DNA from: Macrocystis pyrifera
Lineage: Eukaryota > Sar > Phaeophyceae > Laminariales > Laminariaceae
Length of the DNA: 64,000 nt
Direction: 5' to 3'
NCBI GenBank assembly: GCA_031763025.1
Contig: JASSKH010000014.1
Location: 12,161,201 to 12,225,200 of the forward strand
Under the pieces are notes generated by a model that saw only the letters and a program-made list of their open reading frames with translations, was not told the origin of the DNA and searched no databases. Positions 32,184 through 44,100 of the stretch are shown piece by piece (position 1 is the first letter of the stretch; each line of letters starts with the position of its first letter). Both the position numbers and the translations under genes were made by a program.

Positions 32184-35100
32184 GTGCGTCTACTGCTGAT
32201 GTACGAGTAATGTGCCTGATACCGCCCGATTCATAAAAATCCGTACCTTCCATTTACTGACAAAGTGGTACAGAAGAAGCCGTGAGGCGAGCAACACACA
32301 TCAAAGCTTTTGTGGGCCGCGGTTTGATCCCTTGACTGAGCGGCCAGCTACACTAAAACTGGTACAATAAGGCTCCGATCGGCCCCAATAGACCTGTCAG
32401 CGTTTACGAGCATACTAATGTAGACGCAGCCACAGCAAAATATCTAGAGGCGCTGGATGTATGTCTGCCACCGAGGTGTCTTTGTCCTCTTTTTCTTCGA
32501 TGGCGGTAGACGCCAGGTTGCCAGGCGGTGCTCTCTGACCCGTTGTGTGTGTAGTACATAGGCCCAGCGAGCCCACAGCGGGGTTTACAATGAGGAAGGA
32601 TAGGACGCTGAGAGATCTTGAACGGGTTGAACTGTTGCACCAGACGAAAGGGAACATCTGGCACATATATTGCATGGCAGCCCAGCAGAGAGGTCCACCG
32701 CGTCACGTGCCACGTTGGCGGATATCTATGTGACACTGTGCTGATAAAGGTCCACAGCTCTCTATCGTATCCTTTCGTGCAAGATGGCAAGTGCACTCTG
32801 CCGCGTGTATGTTTGCGGAACAAGAATGTGCGTGCGACGGAAAACACAAAAACGACGAGACTCGTTTATGTGCAAACCCTACTATTTATATTAAGAGTAG
32901 TATGTGTATGCGTACAACACGTCTATCACTCATACAAAAATCGAAAAATACCTCGGCTTTTTGAGTTGTGATGTAGGATGCGATTCTCCGCCACGTTTTC
33001 CGGCTTTTGTACGTGGTGTACGACAAGAAGTGTATGTATATCCACACGAAGTAGCTCTCGCATCCCAGGTATGATGCTTGCAATGCTGTCAGCGCACTAT
33101 GTTTGCTGCTCTGCCATCTGTTGGGCCGCATGCCCCTTTCGCTGACGGCCATCCCTCACAATGAAGGCGGCCATCAACGTGCGCGTGTAGGTGATGGCCA
33201 GAACTGAAGGCACTACGTAACGTACCGCAAAATCCTCGAAGTATGTGCGGAAATATGTGCACTGGTGGAGATTGCTGCTATATTGTAGCTGCCCCTCTTC
33301 GAGCATGAGAGGGTAATTTGACTAATTTGACGAGCCCAAAAACGACCATCGGTCACACCGAGGAGCGCGAGCTGCTGCTGGGTTAAGTGGTGGTCGTTTT
33401 TCCATCCATCCAAAATACAGTAGACAGTAGAAATATTATTTGCAAGGATGTGTCGATGCGGCCGGCCACACTTTCGATTGTTTCGGCTTTGGTTACGTTT
33501 TTTTGGGCCCCAACAGAGTCCATAGAATCTGAGCGTCGTATATTCTAGTGTTGGACTGAAACACTCAAACGGACACATGTTGTCGGACGGCAAACGAAAT
33601 AATGGTGTCACGAGTAGAGCTGCGTATGTTATTACTCTAGAGGAGTACCTGGTACGCACGTCCTTTTAGCTCTTGCCGTAGATCTCCCCTTACCATCACG
33701 TATGTATCCTCGAGTATTACGATGTACGCGTAGCAGTCGAGAAGTGAGAGTGGTGCGTTCTGCGATAGAGGTGGCACATTTCCGCTAAAATGTTGTCTGA
33801 AATACGGGGTTTCTTAACCCAAAATCGTCGGAATGTCAATCTTGTTTCGAAAAATGACGTTTTTTGTATACTTGGGCCATGAGATTTCTCATCGGGATGC
33901 GATTTGATTTTTGCTGAAGTCAGCTTTCGGGTGGGGTGTGGAGCTCCTTAAGGTCATGTGAGGAGCTTCAGAAATATTAGGGTGAACCTCCATCGTAGAA
34001 CGCCTCGAGTCGGCCACCCGAGGGCCAACGCATGTGCCTGGCCCGAACACCGTCAAACAATGACCAGGCAGGACTTGTTAGCAAGGTGGTAACGAATGGA
34101 CAAATACCCAGCTGTGAACGAGAAACCAGCTGCTCCTATACTGATATGTAAACTAGAGATAGACACCAAACCGGTGGCCTATTGTTAGAAGGCTCACATT
34201 AGTTTGGGTAGTACTTGGCTAAGCTTCTATCAATAGCCGAACAGACTGTAACGGGGGGTAATAGAATCAAAGTCCACAATGGACCCAAACAGCAGGTACC
34301 CCTATACGTTCGCACGCCACAGTTGATTGCGATTGCTCTACTGTGCACTCTGCACCTGACAAACAGTGACGACGGCAGAACATGGGTTTTGGGGTCATGG
34401 GTCCGCTCTCCCCTGTCGAACCTGAATGATGCTCTCTCTAGGTCGCCATAAGTTGGAAACGCTGCGTACATCGTTTGGCTTTTGACAAGTCGACGCGTAC
34501 ATTCGGTTGACCTGATGAGCCCGCCGTTCCAGGGGGGGAAGGGTGTTACAAGCATCTAGTTTGGGTGCGTACTTGGCCAACCTTTTTACCAGTACCCCAA
34601 CGCACTATTTGTAGTAACCTCTCAACACTATGTTACAACACTATGTTACCAAGTGACCGGTTGACCGATCAACGATACGTATTGGGGGCAAGTACAGCAC
34701 ACATACCCCCGGGAGTATATTGGAGCGCTGAAAAAACGTCCCATTAAAAAAGCTCAGCCCTCTGTAAATCGCCAGGCGCTGAATGCTGACGTTCCCGAGG
34801 GCTGGGTAACGGGGGAGGGGGAGGGGGAGTACGAGGGCCTGGTGTACTACTACCATGAGGCTACCGGCGAAAGCACCTGGGACCATCCTCTGGACGAGTT
34901 TTACAGGTACATATTTTACAGATAACGCAGCACTGCTGCTGCTGCTGTGTCGGACAATGAGTTCGAAGTTTGCGATAAAACGCGACGAAATCAGGAAATG
35001 AACGAGACGTACGTACGTGCATTGCACTCTCATCGGAAGCGATGCTTATCTGACAGGGTTTGCCTACACATGCGGTGCGACCTAAGGGTCTAGTTTTGAA

Positions 35101-38100
35101 ACCCAGTACGATGGAGCAATCGAACGGCATTGCGGTGGTTCGCTCCGGTGTGCACAGTGCTGCTGGCTTACATAGCTGCACGCTAGCTTCAGGCTAGCTG
35201 CGGTGGAAAGCCTCGTTCGGTTCGTGCTAAAGGCGTAAGTGTTGGAGTACTGTAGTCGCACCGACCAGTGATCACCGCACCCATACTCCTAGCAAAACAG
35301 TAAAATTTATAGAGAATATATCGCGCATTCAAGACCTAAGCTCTGATATCAAGCAGTTGTAAAACCTGCTGTATAACCTCTGGTTGCCGTTGTTGGATTA
35401 CTCGCCGAGGTGCATGTATACGTCTCACAGTAGTATGATACAGCTCCCATTGCCGCAGTGTGCGCGACAGAGGGACGTGTAGGCCTTTATCAGCTCCGAA
35501 AACATGGTTGGTATGGTTTTGTCTTTAGATACTAACCCTATAACACTATAAACCCTACTTAGCCCCGTCCACCCGGGAGATTTCTTGGAATGAGGGTGTA
35601 GTGAGGAGTTGGTGTGTACTAATAACTACATATTAAATAAACTGGATGGGTTGCGTCAACCTTCTGCCCTCTCCCCCCTTCTCTCGATCTCTCCTTCTCT
35701 CCCTCCCTCCCTCCCTCCCTCCCTCACTCCCTCCCCCCTCCCTCCCTCCCTCCCTCTCTCCCTCCCCCACTCCCCCCTCCCCCCCTCCCTCCCTCCCTCC
35801 CTGCCTGCCTGCCTGCCAGACGAAAATTCAGGAAAAAGAAGGCAAAGGATGCAGATCGCAAGAGGCACGGAAAAAACCGACGCTAAGGAACGCGTCTCCA
35901 AGGGCCACACGGCTTCCCCCCTCCTCTTCGTCGCGAGCGCGCCGCGACGATAGCCGGCGACGACCCGAGCCCACGGAGGAAGCAAGAGCAGACGGCGGCC
36001 ACAAATCAGGAAGGAACGAAAGCCGGGATTCGTCGAGCCGCCGCCGGTTCCCCCAAGACGATGGGGAAGATGGGGAAGCCAGTAGCCGGAGCCCGAGTAG
36101 TCGCCACCGCAGCACCAGCAGCAGAAGCAGGATCAAGCACGACCATGACGATAGCCGGGCATCGGGGGCGGGGCGAGGTGAACGGCGAGCGGAAGGACGT
36201 CACCAGGGGGGGGGCGGTGAGGCAAAGGGAAGCAACGGAAGGGACGACGTGGTGAGAGACATCGCGACGGAAAACGAGCGAGCGCTCGCGATGGTGACCT
36301 AAAGCCGCTGCCGTCGCCGAACTCCTCGGAAAATGAGAAAAGCATCTCCTCAAAATTGGGGTCAGTGTCCCCTACGAGTAAAGGATCGGCATCGTCTCGC
36401 GGACATAGTGCTGTCGGCACCGGCACCAGCGTTGTGGTCAGCACCAGCTCCGTTCACGATCGAAACCACCGAAGAAAGTCCCCGGCAAGCTCCGACGAGG
36501 ACCGTGTTAAGTCGATGTTGGTAACTTCCCGTGGGTCTTCGTCGACTCGTGGTTTCAGTGGTGGCCGTGACGGTGGTGGTGGTAGGAGGGCCGATAGAGA
36601 CAAGGACAAGAAGAGTTCGAGGATAGACGAAGGTAAGCACTCTAGTGGGAACAAAGGAGAAGATGACAGCAAAAGGAAAAACAAAAGTCTGCCTAAGGAA
36701 GCTTCGGAAATCTCTTCCAATACGGTCACGCGTGCTAGCGCCTCCCGAACCGCAAGTCTAGACCCGGTGGACTATCGATCTGGACGAGGGAAAGACGCAT
36801 CTAAGAATGCCATTAGCCGCAATAGCGGCAACATCGATGATGTCCGAGACGGGAAAAATGACCGCTCGTCGTCAAAAACCGTCGCCGAAAGCCGACAGCG
36901 CAACCGCAGCTCTAGCATCGGGTCATCGTCGAAGCGGCCTGCTCAACAAATTCAAGGAAGCGCAGCAGCAGCCGATGACGACAATCGAGCGACGGAGCAC
37001 AACAGCGCAAGGGAAGACTCTTCCGGCGGCGGCAGTCCAAATCGCGGCAGGCGACACGAACGCGACATCAATCGAGACAAATGGGATGGGTCCGACGATT
37101 TCGGAAGCACAACAGCGGATGACGTCGTCAAGTACAGCGCGGGTCTCGACGAGCACAGGGTAAGCACGAAACCGGCGACGGCGGCGGTAACTGTGGTCAA
37201 GGTCGCGGGAAGGGCGGACAAAGGGGCGGAGCGAGGCCAATCAAGCCGCCGCTCTCCTCGAAACCTGCCCATCAACGCTGCGCGAGAGGAACCCAAAGAA
37301 TGGGGTGCATCTGGTGCGAATCAACAGCCCGGCAGAAGTGGGGACAAAGAGAAGAATCGGCGGACGAACGAGAGCGACTTTCAGGTACGCCGATCCAGCT
37401 GCATTGTAAAGTGGAGGCGTTCGCGAACTATTGGGACCAATTTCATACATATTGCGGCAGTCAGGGATGTGACCCTTGCTTCACTTCATGCCCACCCTGA
37501 AGGTGCGGACCTTTAGCCCTCGCTCTCCTGAAGCTGCGAACGGCTCTAGTCTCACAATTATCGATATTGTGTGCGAGCCCCCCCCCCCCCCCCCCCCCCC
37601 CCCCGCCTGTGTCCACGTTCATACCGCACTGTAGGAAGTCGACTTTGAAGAGGAGCTACGAGACATGGATGATGAAGATGATGACGATGACCCGCATGGC
37701 GACGAAAAGGGGCTTCCCGCGCTCTCTTTGTCCAAGCAAAGCAAGATGAAGTCTCGAACAAGCCACCGTGTCACCTCCTCCTCCCGCGGGGGGCTGAAAT
37801 ACGACGAATCAGGAGACGCAAAGGCGGTTCCCACGGCGAAGTTCGTCCCAAAAGACGAGGCAAGCAAGCCGCGATCTGATGGACGGCGCGCGATCGGCAA
37901 GGGCGATGATGATCTCGACGCCCAGCTTCGGTAAGCGTTCATTTTAGTTCGTCCAGCAGAAGAGGTTAAAAAAACTCCTGCTTGGGTGTATCGTGTTGAG
38001 TATGCTTACGTCAGAAAGCGGCCCTGCTGAATGAGTAGATAGTCGCGAATGGGGGGATATTCTGGCGCTTGCTGTAGGGCCTGAACAACGGTTTTAGGCG

Positions 38101-41100
38101 AGGTAGATGCACAAAACTATTCTGCTAATTGGGAGCGAGATGTGCGACTCAGCAGCATCCTGCACGGCATTTACTCCTCCAGCACTGTGTAGATCCGTCT
38201 GCTCCGCTGGTGTCGCTTTCAATTTCCCTTGTGCTACATAGTTGAACAGAGTACGGAAATACGGGAAAACATATCCCAAGGACTCCAAGGCCGGAAAGGT
38301 TTGTTCCCTGGCATTCGATATTCTACAAAATCTACCTGAAATACGGCAAGGTTGGGCAAATAAATCCGAGGGCTTTCGAAGTCATTTGGTTTGTTCCCCT
38401 GCAATCGAGCTCCTGCCAAAGTTACTAGAAATGAGACACGATTGAGCAAAACAAATCCGCTTGCCTTCGAGGCCTTAATGTCTGTCCCCTTGCTGTCGAG
38501 CTAGCACAGACATCTCGGATGTGGCCCACATGTCGGAACGTCCCCCCCCCCCCTCCCCCCGTGAACCGGCTGCATCCGCCATCAACCCTCAGCGAAAACC
38601 TTGACCGTCACCATGGCCAAGACGAAGGAGGCACGTATCGCGGAGGCGGCCGCAGCGGAAGCGGCCAGTCTCCCCCTTCATCTTCTTCAAGACGCACAAC
38701 AAACGACGGGCGCATCAGCATCAACGCAGGCGGACCGGACACTCGCAGTCACAGCGCCTTCGAAGGAGAGCCAGAGCTCCCGAGCGCTGCAGACCCCCCC
38801 GAAGGCGACCGCCGGAAGACGAGCAAGAGTTTGAGCGGCAAACTCGAAGACATCGGGAGCGATACGGCAGGCGGCGGCGGCGGCGGCGACAGACCTATCA
38901 CCGTAGGCGGGAGTAGACGCACCTCTCGTTTTATCACCGGTGACACCGAACCGGAAGCCATCGAACCCAAACGGCGAGTGTCGACGACGCCGACCACCGG
39001 GGCGGCGGATGCAGCCGACGACTGGCCGGAAGTGGAAAGTCGTCCCGGGACTCTCGGCCGCTACGGGACCCTAAGCGCTGGGTCCGAGGGGAGGCCAGCG
39101 TCTCCTCGTGGCAGCAACACGGGGGCTTATGGACGAAAGGGAGGAGAGGATGCTCACAAGGGCGCGGTGAGGGTCGAAGACTCTCACGAAGTGTTGGATG
39201 CGCTTATTGGTCGTGCCGACAACGTGGGGCGCGTAGAGGGGGGACCGCGAGGCGGGAGAGAGGGCGTCGTTCGCGCCGGAGTTGCTGGTGAACGGAGGCG
39301 AAGCTCGATTGAGCACCGGGGTGTCGCGGACGATGGAAGAGGCGTGGGTGACGGCGGCGGTGGCAGAGGTGGTGGTAAGGGAGGGAAAGACTGGGATCGT
39401 GGTCGTACAGAGGGAAGGAGACATGTAGACAGCGATAAGAAGAGCAGTAGCAGCAGCAGCAGCAGTGGCAGACACGCGGGAAGGAGTAGAAGGCGGAACG
39501 AGGATTCAATCAAAGGAGATAGAGATAGTCATCCCAGGATGAATCGAAGCCCGAGGATCCGTGACGGTGAAAGCAGCGATAGGGGGCACGGCAGAGACAA
39601 AGTAGGAGGGTGGGGCAGGGGCAGAGACAGGGAGATGGGTAGGGATAAGGATAGCGTTAGGGGCATACATAGGGGTAGAGATAGAAGTAGGGATGATTAT
39701 AGGGGCAGAGACAGCGACAGGGATTGTGACAGGGAGAGGGATCAGGGTAGGCACAGACACAGATCCACAGACAGAGACGGGGGTGGGCACAGAGACAGAG
39801 ATAGAGACCACCGCGGGGGGAGGGGCGTTTGGCATGGCATCGACCGATGGGGGAGCGATGGCGGTTCGGACTATCGGTGGCGGCATACTGATGGGGAGGG
39901 CGCCCGGCAAAGTCGGAGTCGAGAGCATGGTGAACCCGACGGACGTAGCGACGACCGCCACGACACGAAGAGATTGGAAGAGCAACAACGGCAAGAGCTC
40001 GCGGCGAGGGCGAGGGAGTTGGAGGAGAAGGTGAGGTGGTGGTGTCTTCCACGTTTATGTTTTTTGGCTCTTGCATAGGTGTATTCCGGTGAAGTCGTTG
40101 CACGCCTCTTGAGCGTAAGCCAACATCTAATATTGACGGCAAGAATTGCCTGGTAGGACAATCGCTGGGCTGGGGAGCGACGCGGGGTAAGACACGAGAA
40201 TAATGGGTTGATGTTGCGTCTTGGAAGATGATCAGGAAATCTCTTCGGGGGCGCCCGGCAGTACCGTGCAGTTCAGGTTCCGGTAGGACTCTTCAGGCGG
40301 TGTTCCAGGGCGCGTTATCGCTAGTCGAGATGTGTAAGCACTGCGGAAAAAAAAAAAAGCTCAACGCTCAACATATATTACTCTGACAGTTCCACAAGCT
40401 CTGGTCATTACCCACACACTTTTACCCCTGCGTGTTGAGTAGTACCACTGCACTATTGTAGACACAGGTTGTGGATCAGGGAGGGACACGGGGCCATCGA
40501 TCGACCACTCCAGGAACCTAAAACAAACTTGAGCAGTGACTTGGCTCGTCACTGAATGTATGTGCTCACAAGGTGAAGCGAAACGCCTCCAACGCCGGCA
40601 TGCTGTCTCCCACGCACGCCCGGAATATCTGCGTTGCAGGCGATGAAGCTCGAGCTTGCCTTGGCTTTGGGAAAGTCGCGAGAAGACAACATCCGAATCG
40701 AGCTGGCGGAAGGCGTAGGAAGAGAAACTGCCATTCGTAAGCAGCACGCGAGGGCACTCGAAGAGGTGGGTTTAAAAACGGTGTAAGTGTAGACCACGAC
40801 GCTGCCTATCGTCGGGGCGGGGAGGAGGGACAAGAAAATGCTAGGGTGCGCATGATACACCCTGCGCTCCGAAACCAAGCTTCAAACGAACGTGGAAGAG
40901 TCGTTCAACGGTCTCAACCATTGAACCAACAGAATCGACCCTTTCTTGCGCTCGGAGGGCCCCCACATGCTGCCGGTGGGGACAAAGGAGGGCTCACTTG
41001 CTGATTATTCCCTGTCAAGCAAAGATTGGTTCGAGTGGAACACGTCATGTATTGTTGCTGAGGCGTTAAGAGTGCAAAGGGTATGGATTGGTGCGCTCTG

Positions 41101-44100
41101 TAACGCAAGTAGCGCGTTTATTGACGATCGAATTTGGTACATACATTATAGATGCTACACGTTACGCACACGCTATTGCTCCGTTCCGAGGACACCAAAT
41201 TCCAGACGCCAACAAACAGCGTGCAAGAGTTTCGACCCCCCCCCCGTGAATCTCTAAATCGACCCACTTTGACCGCTCCCACAACCACCGTGCAGGAAGG
41301 AGCAAGAACAGCAGACGCCGAGAAAAGGTTGAGCATGGCCGCATTTAAGGCCACCCAGGTGAAAACCAAACGCCGACAAAGATTAACAAGGTGTACTAGG
41401 TCCTGGTCGGACACTGCCCGGGTGCTAGGCAGCGGGATGATTCAAAACCGCCACTAAGGATAGTACAGCGTTTCACAGCTTGTGCGTGGTCGTGGCCGTG
41501 GTCGTGGTCGTGGTCGTGCGATATGCGGGTGTGCATCCGCCCAAGCGAGGCTGAGTGCCACGCTTTTGAAACTGTTCGAAACCGCTTGAGGTGGGGGGCA
41601 CAATCCTAGACGCCAGTGAACCTCACCAGACGACGACCTTCTTGATCTCAACCGTCCCGCGACTCGCAGCGATCCTCACAACAAGTTTTGTCGGGACTCC
41701 GAAAAAAACAAAGCAGCCGCCGGAGCAACACTAACACTGGCGCTGAAAAAAACGAGCAACGTGCTCCCAAATTGATATTCTTCGCGATGTAGATGTCGAA
41801 AGCTGAGGCCGCATGGACCGGTACGGAGAAGGCGTTGAGACAGGAGCTGAAAGTTGTCCAGGAGAAGTGCCAGGTCGCGGAACAAGCCCTCGCTCAAAAC
41901 CAGAAGCAGGTACGGACGCGTCCCCGCGAGGTGATGTTCACGCTCGGGCTTCATTGAAACTCAGTCGACCATTTGTACGTATGCATTGGTGTACTTGAGG
42001 TCAAGACATACTTTCCCCCTCAATTTTGTAAACGTTTTAGGGTGACGTCGGCTGTGCGATCGGCCGACTGAGGGGTTGATACTCCGTTTTGCAAGCTGCG
42101 TGATGCGTCGATCGCGTCAAGGGTTGAAGGCTGTCAACTATCATCAGTACCACAAATGGCGGAGTTGCGGTTACCCACGTTTTCAACACCGCGGCCCACA
42201 CCCTTCCCCACCTCTTTTCAGAGCTGCGCGTGCCCTTGAAAATGATCTCCCTTCGGAAAACATTGTTCGAAATATCGCGTGCACCTCTTCACTGTCTCTG
42301 TCGCTATTAATAGTCGCTAACGGAAGAGCAGCACGTCAACTTTTATACACAGGAACGACAAACACCACTCCAGACGGAAACGTAATGACCCTAGGGATAA
42401 GAATACGAATAACGAAGCATTTCCTTATATTTCCGAACGCGGTGGAATCGTAACTGCCTTAAAAAAAAATAGGCTCGACGAAATCCTCGATCTCACAGCT
42501 AATTGTTCGTTATTGGATATGTTTTTCAGATTGTCTTGTAAAAAAAGTAGACGATTTTACGATTCGCCCGAACTACACACCTGGCATCGGGTACCATCGC
42601 GTCTTTTGCCCTTCACCGAGAGCATCGAAACATTCATTTACAGGCTCTTTTTTTCTTTTCTTTTTCTTGCCGTCCGCGAAAAACGTTCCACCTTTTTCCG
42701 GACATCAGGAAGAGGAGAAGAAAAACTCGGCAGGCGAGGAATCGGATTCCCCACGTCTCAGGGCCGTGCTGGCGACCAAGGAGTCCGAAATCGAGTCCCA
42801 GGTGAGAAACAAAGTTGTGACGAGGCGGGCGCAACGAAAGTCCCAACAAGCGCCGGCCTGAGTTGCGGCAGAAGGAACGTAAAAGTAGTCTGTGGGGTGC
42901 ACACAGCATAAGGGAGCCCCGGGCCTCACCCAATGACCGGTTTTGTTCAACATACTGCAGTTTTTTTTTTCGCATATCGGACAGAATCGTCCATTTCCAC
43001 TTCAATAGTCTATAGACCAGCGTCCCCGGTGGCTTGGTAGGTGGTCCGCCTGCCTGCCGAGATCCGTTTCGTGGGTTCGAGTCTCACCGAGTGGGTACTC
43101 GTAGGGGCTTTTTCCTGCGTATAAATTGGTTAGCGGAAAGCGCGAGCGCGCGAGGTAGCAACATTTCGATGAAAATCGACGAGCAGTGGGAATGCTGAAC
43201 CCTCTCAATGCGCGTTAAAAATGAAGGCACGTACCGGCAGGGAGACAAGGGACGACACCTGCGACCAGGCCGGCTTGCCCAGAAGGCCGCTGAGGGCAAA
43301 AACCTCCCACGCGTCAAGCTGGAAAGTGTATTAGTGATCTGTTCTGATCTGCAGTAACTCATCGTCGAAGCATCAAGAATGTACGTGCGTGATACTTCTG
43401 TTCGGCCGAGCTAGAATTTTTCATTATGATCTACAGCAGCTAGGCGGGAGCTGTACAATCATCTGCTTGTGTAATACCTGCTGTACGCTCGCGCAGGGCG
43501 ATTCTCCACTATTACGGGGGACTATAGTTAATAGGACCTACGGTACACACAATAACGTACATATTTACTTGTTTTTACTAGCAATATTCGGTCCTATTTA
43601 CTATTACTATGGCCCTCCGTGTTAACACTACATGATGCAATGTGGCGCTCGTTCTACCTGGGCCCCGCAATGGCTCGGAGGGCTCATCCGGCTCGTAGGG
43701 TTCATCCGCTTGGGGCTTGGCAGGCGTAAAAGGGTATTGGGACGACATGAATGGCCATTTTCAGCATCGGCCACGCAGCTGTCTACTTGTGCAGCCACTC
43801 CCAATAGCCTACCATGAAGTATTGGACGAAAAGAATGACGATTTGCGGCGTCGGTCACGCAGCAGTGTACCGGGTAAACACTCGCAATAGTCTATCTACT
43901 GTGAAGTCTGGGACGAACAGCACGGCTATTGGCAGCATCGACCGCGCAATGGCCTACTGCGTAAACGCTCCCAATAGCCAATTGTATGGACGAACCCAAC
44001 TACGACCTACAGCACCGGCCACGCAATAGCCTACTGTGTAGTCACTCCCAATAGCCTACTGTTGTGAGTGGCGTTGGCTTTTGATGAACATCGAAGTTGG

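Noticed and set aside
35609..35953. 114-codon frame across the CCCT tract
   Set aside because: The Ser/Leu/Pro repeat is the translation of the microsatellite in the intron.
39071..40142. Several - strand frames opposite exon 6
   Set aside because: Complement of the RD-repeat minisatellite. Valine/proline/cysteine repeats only.
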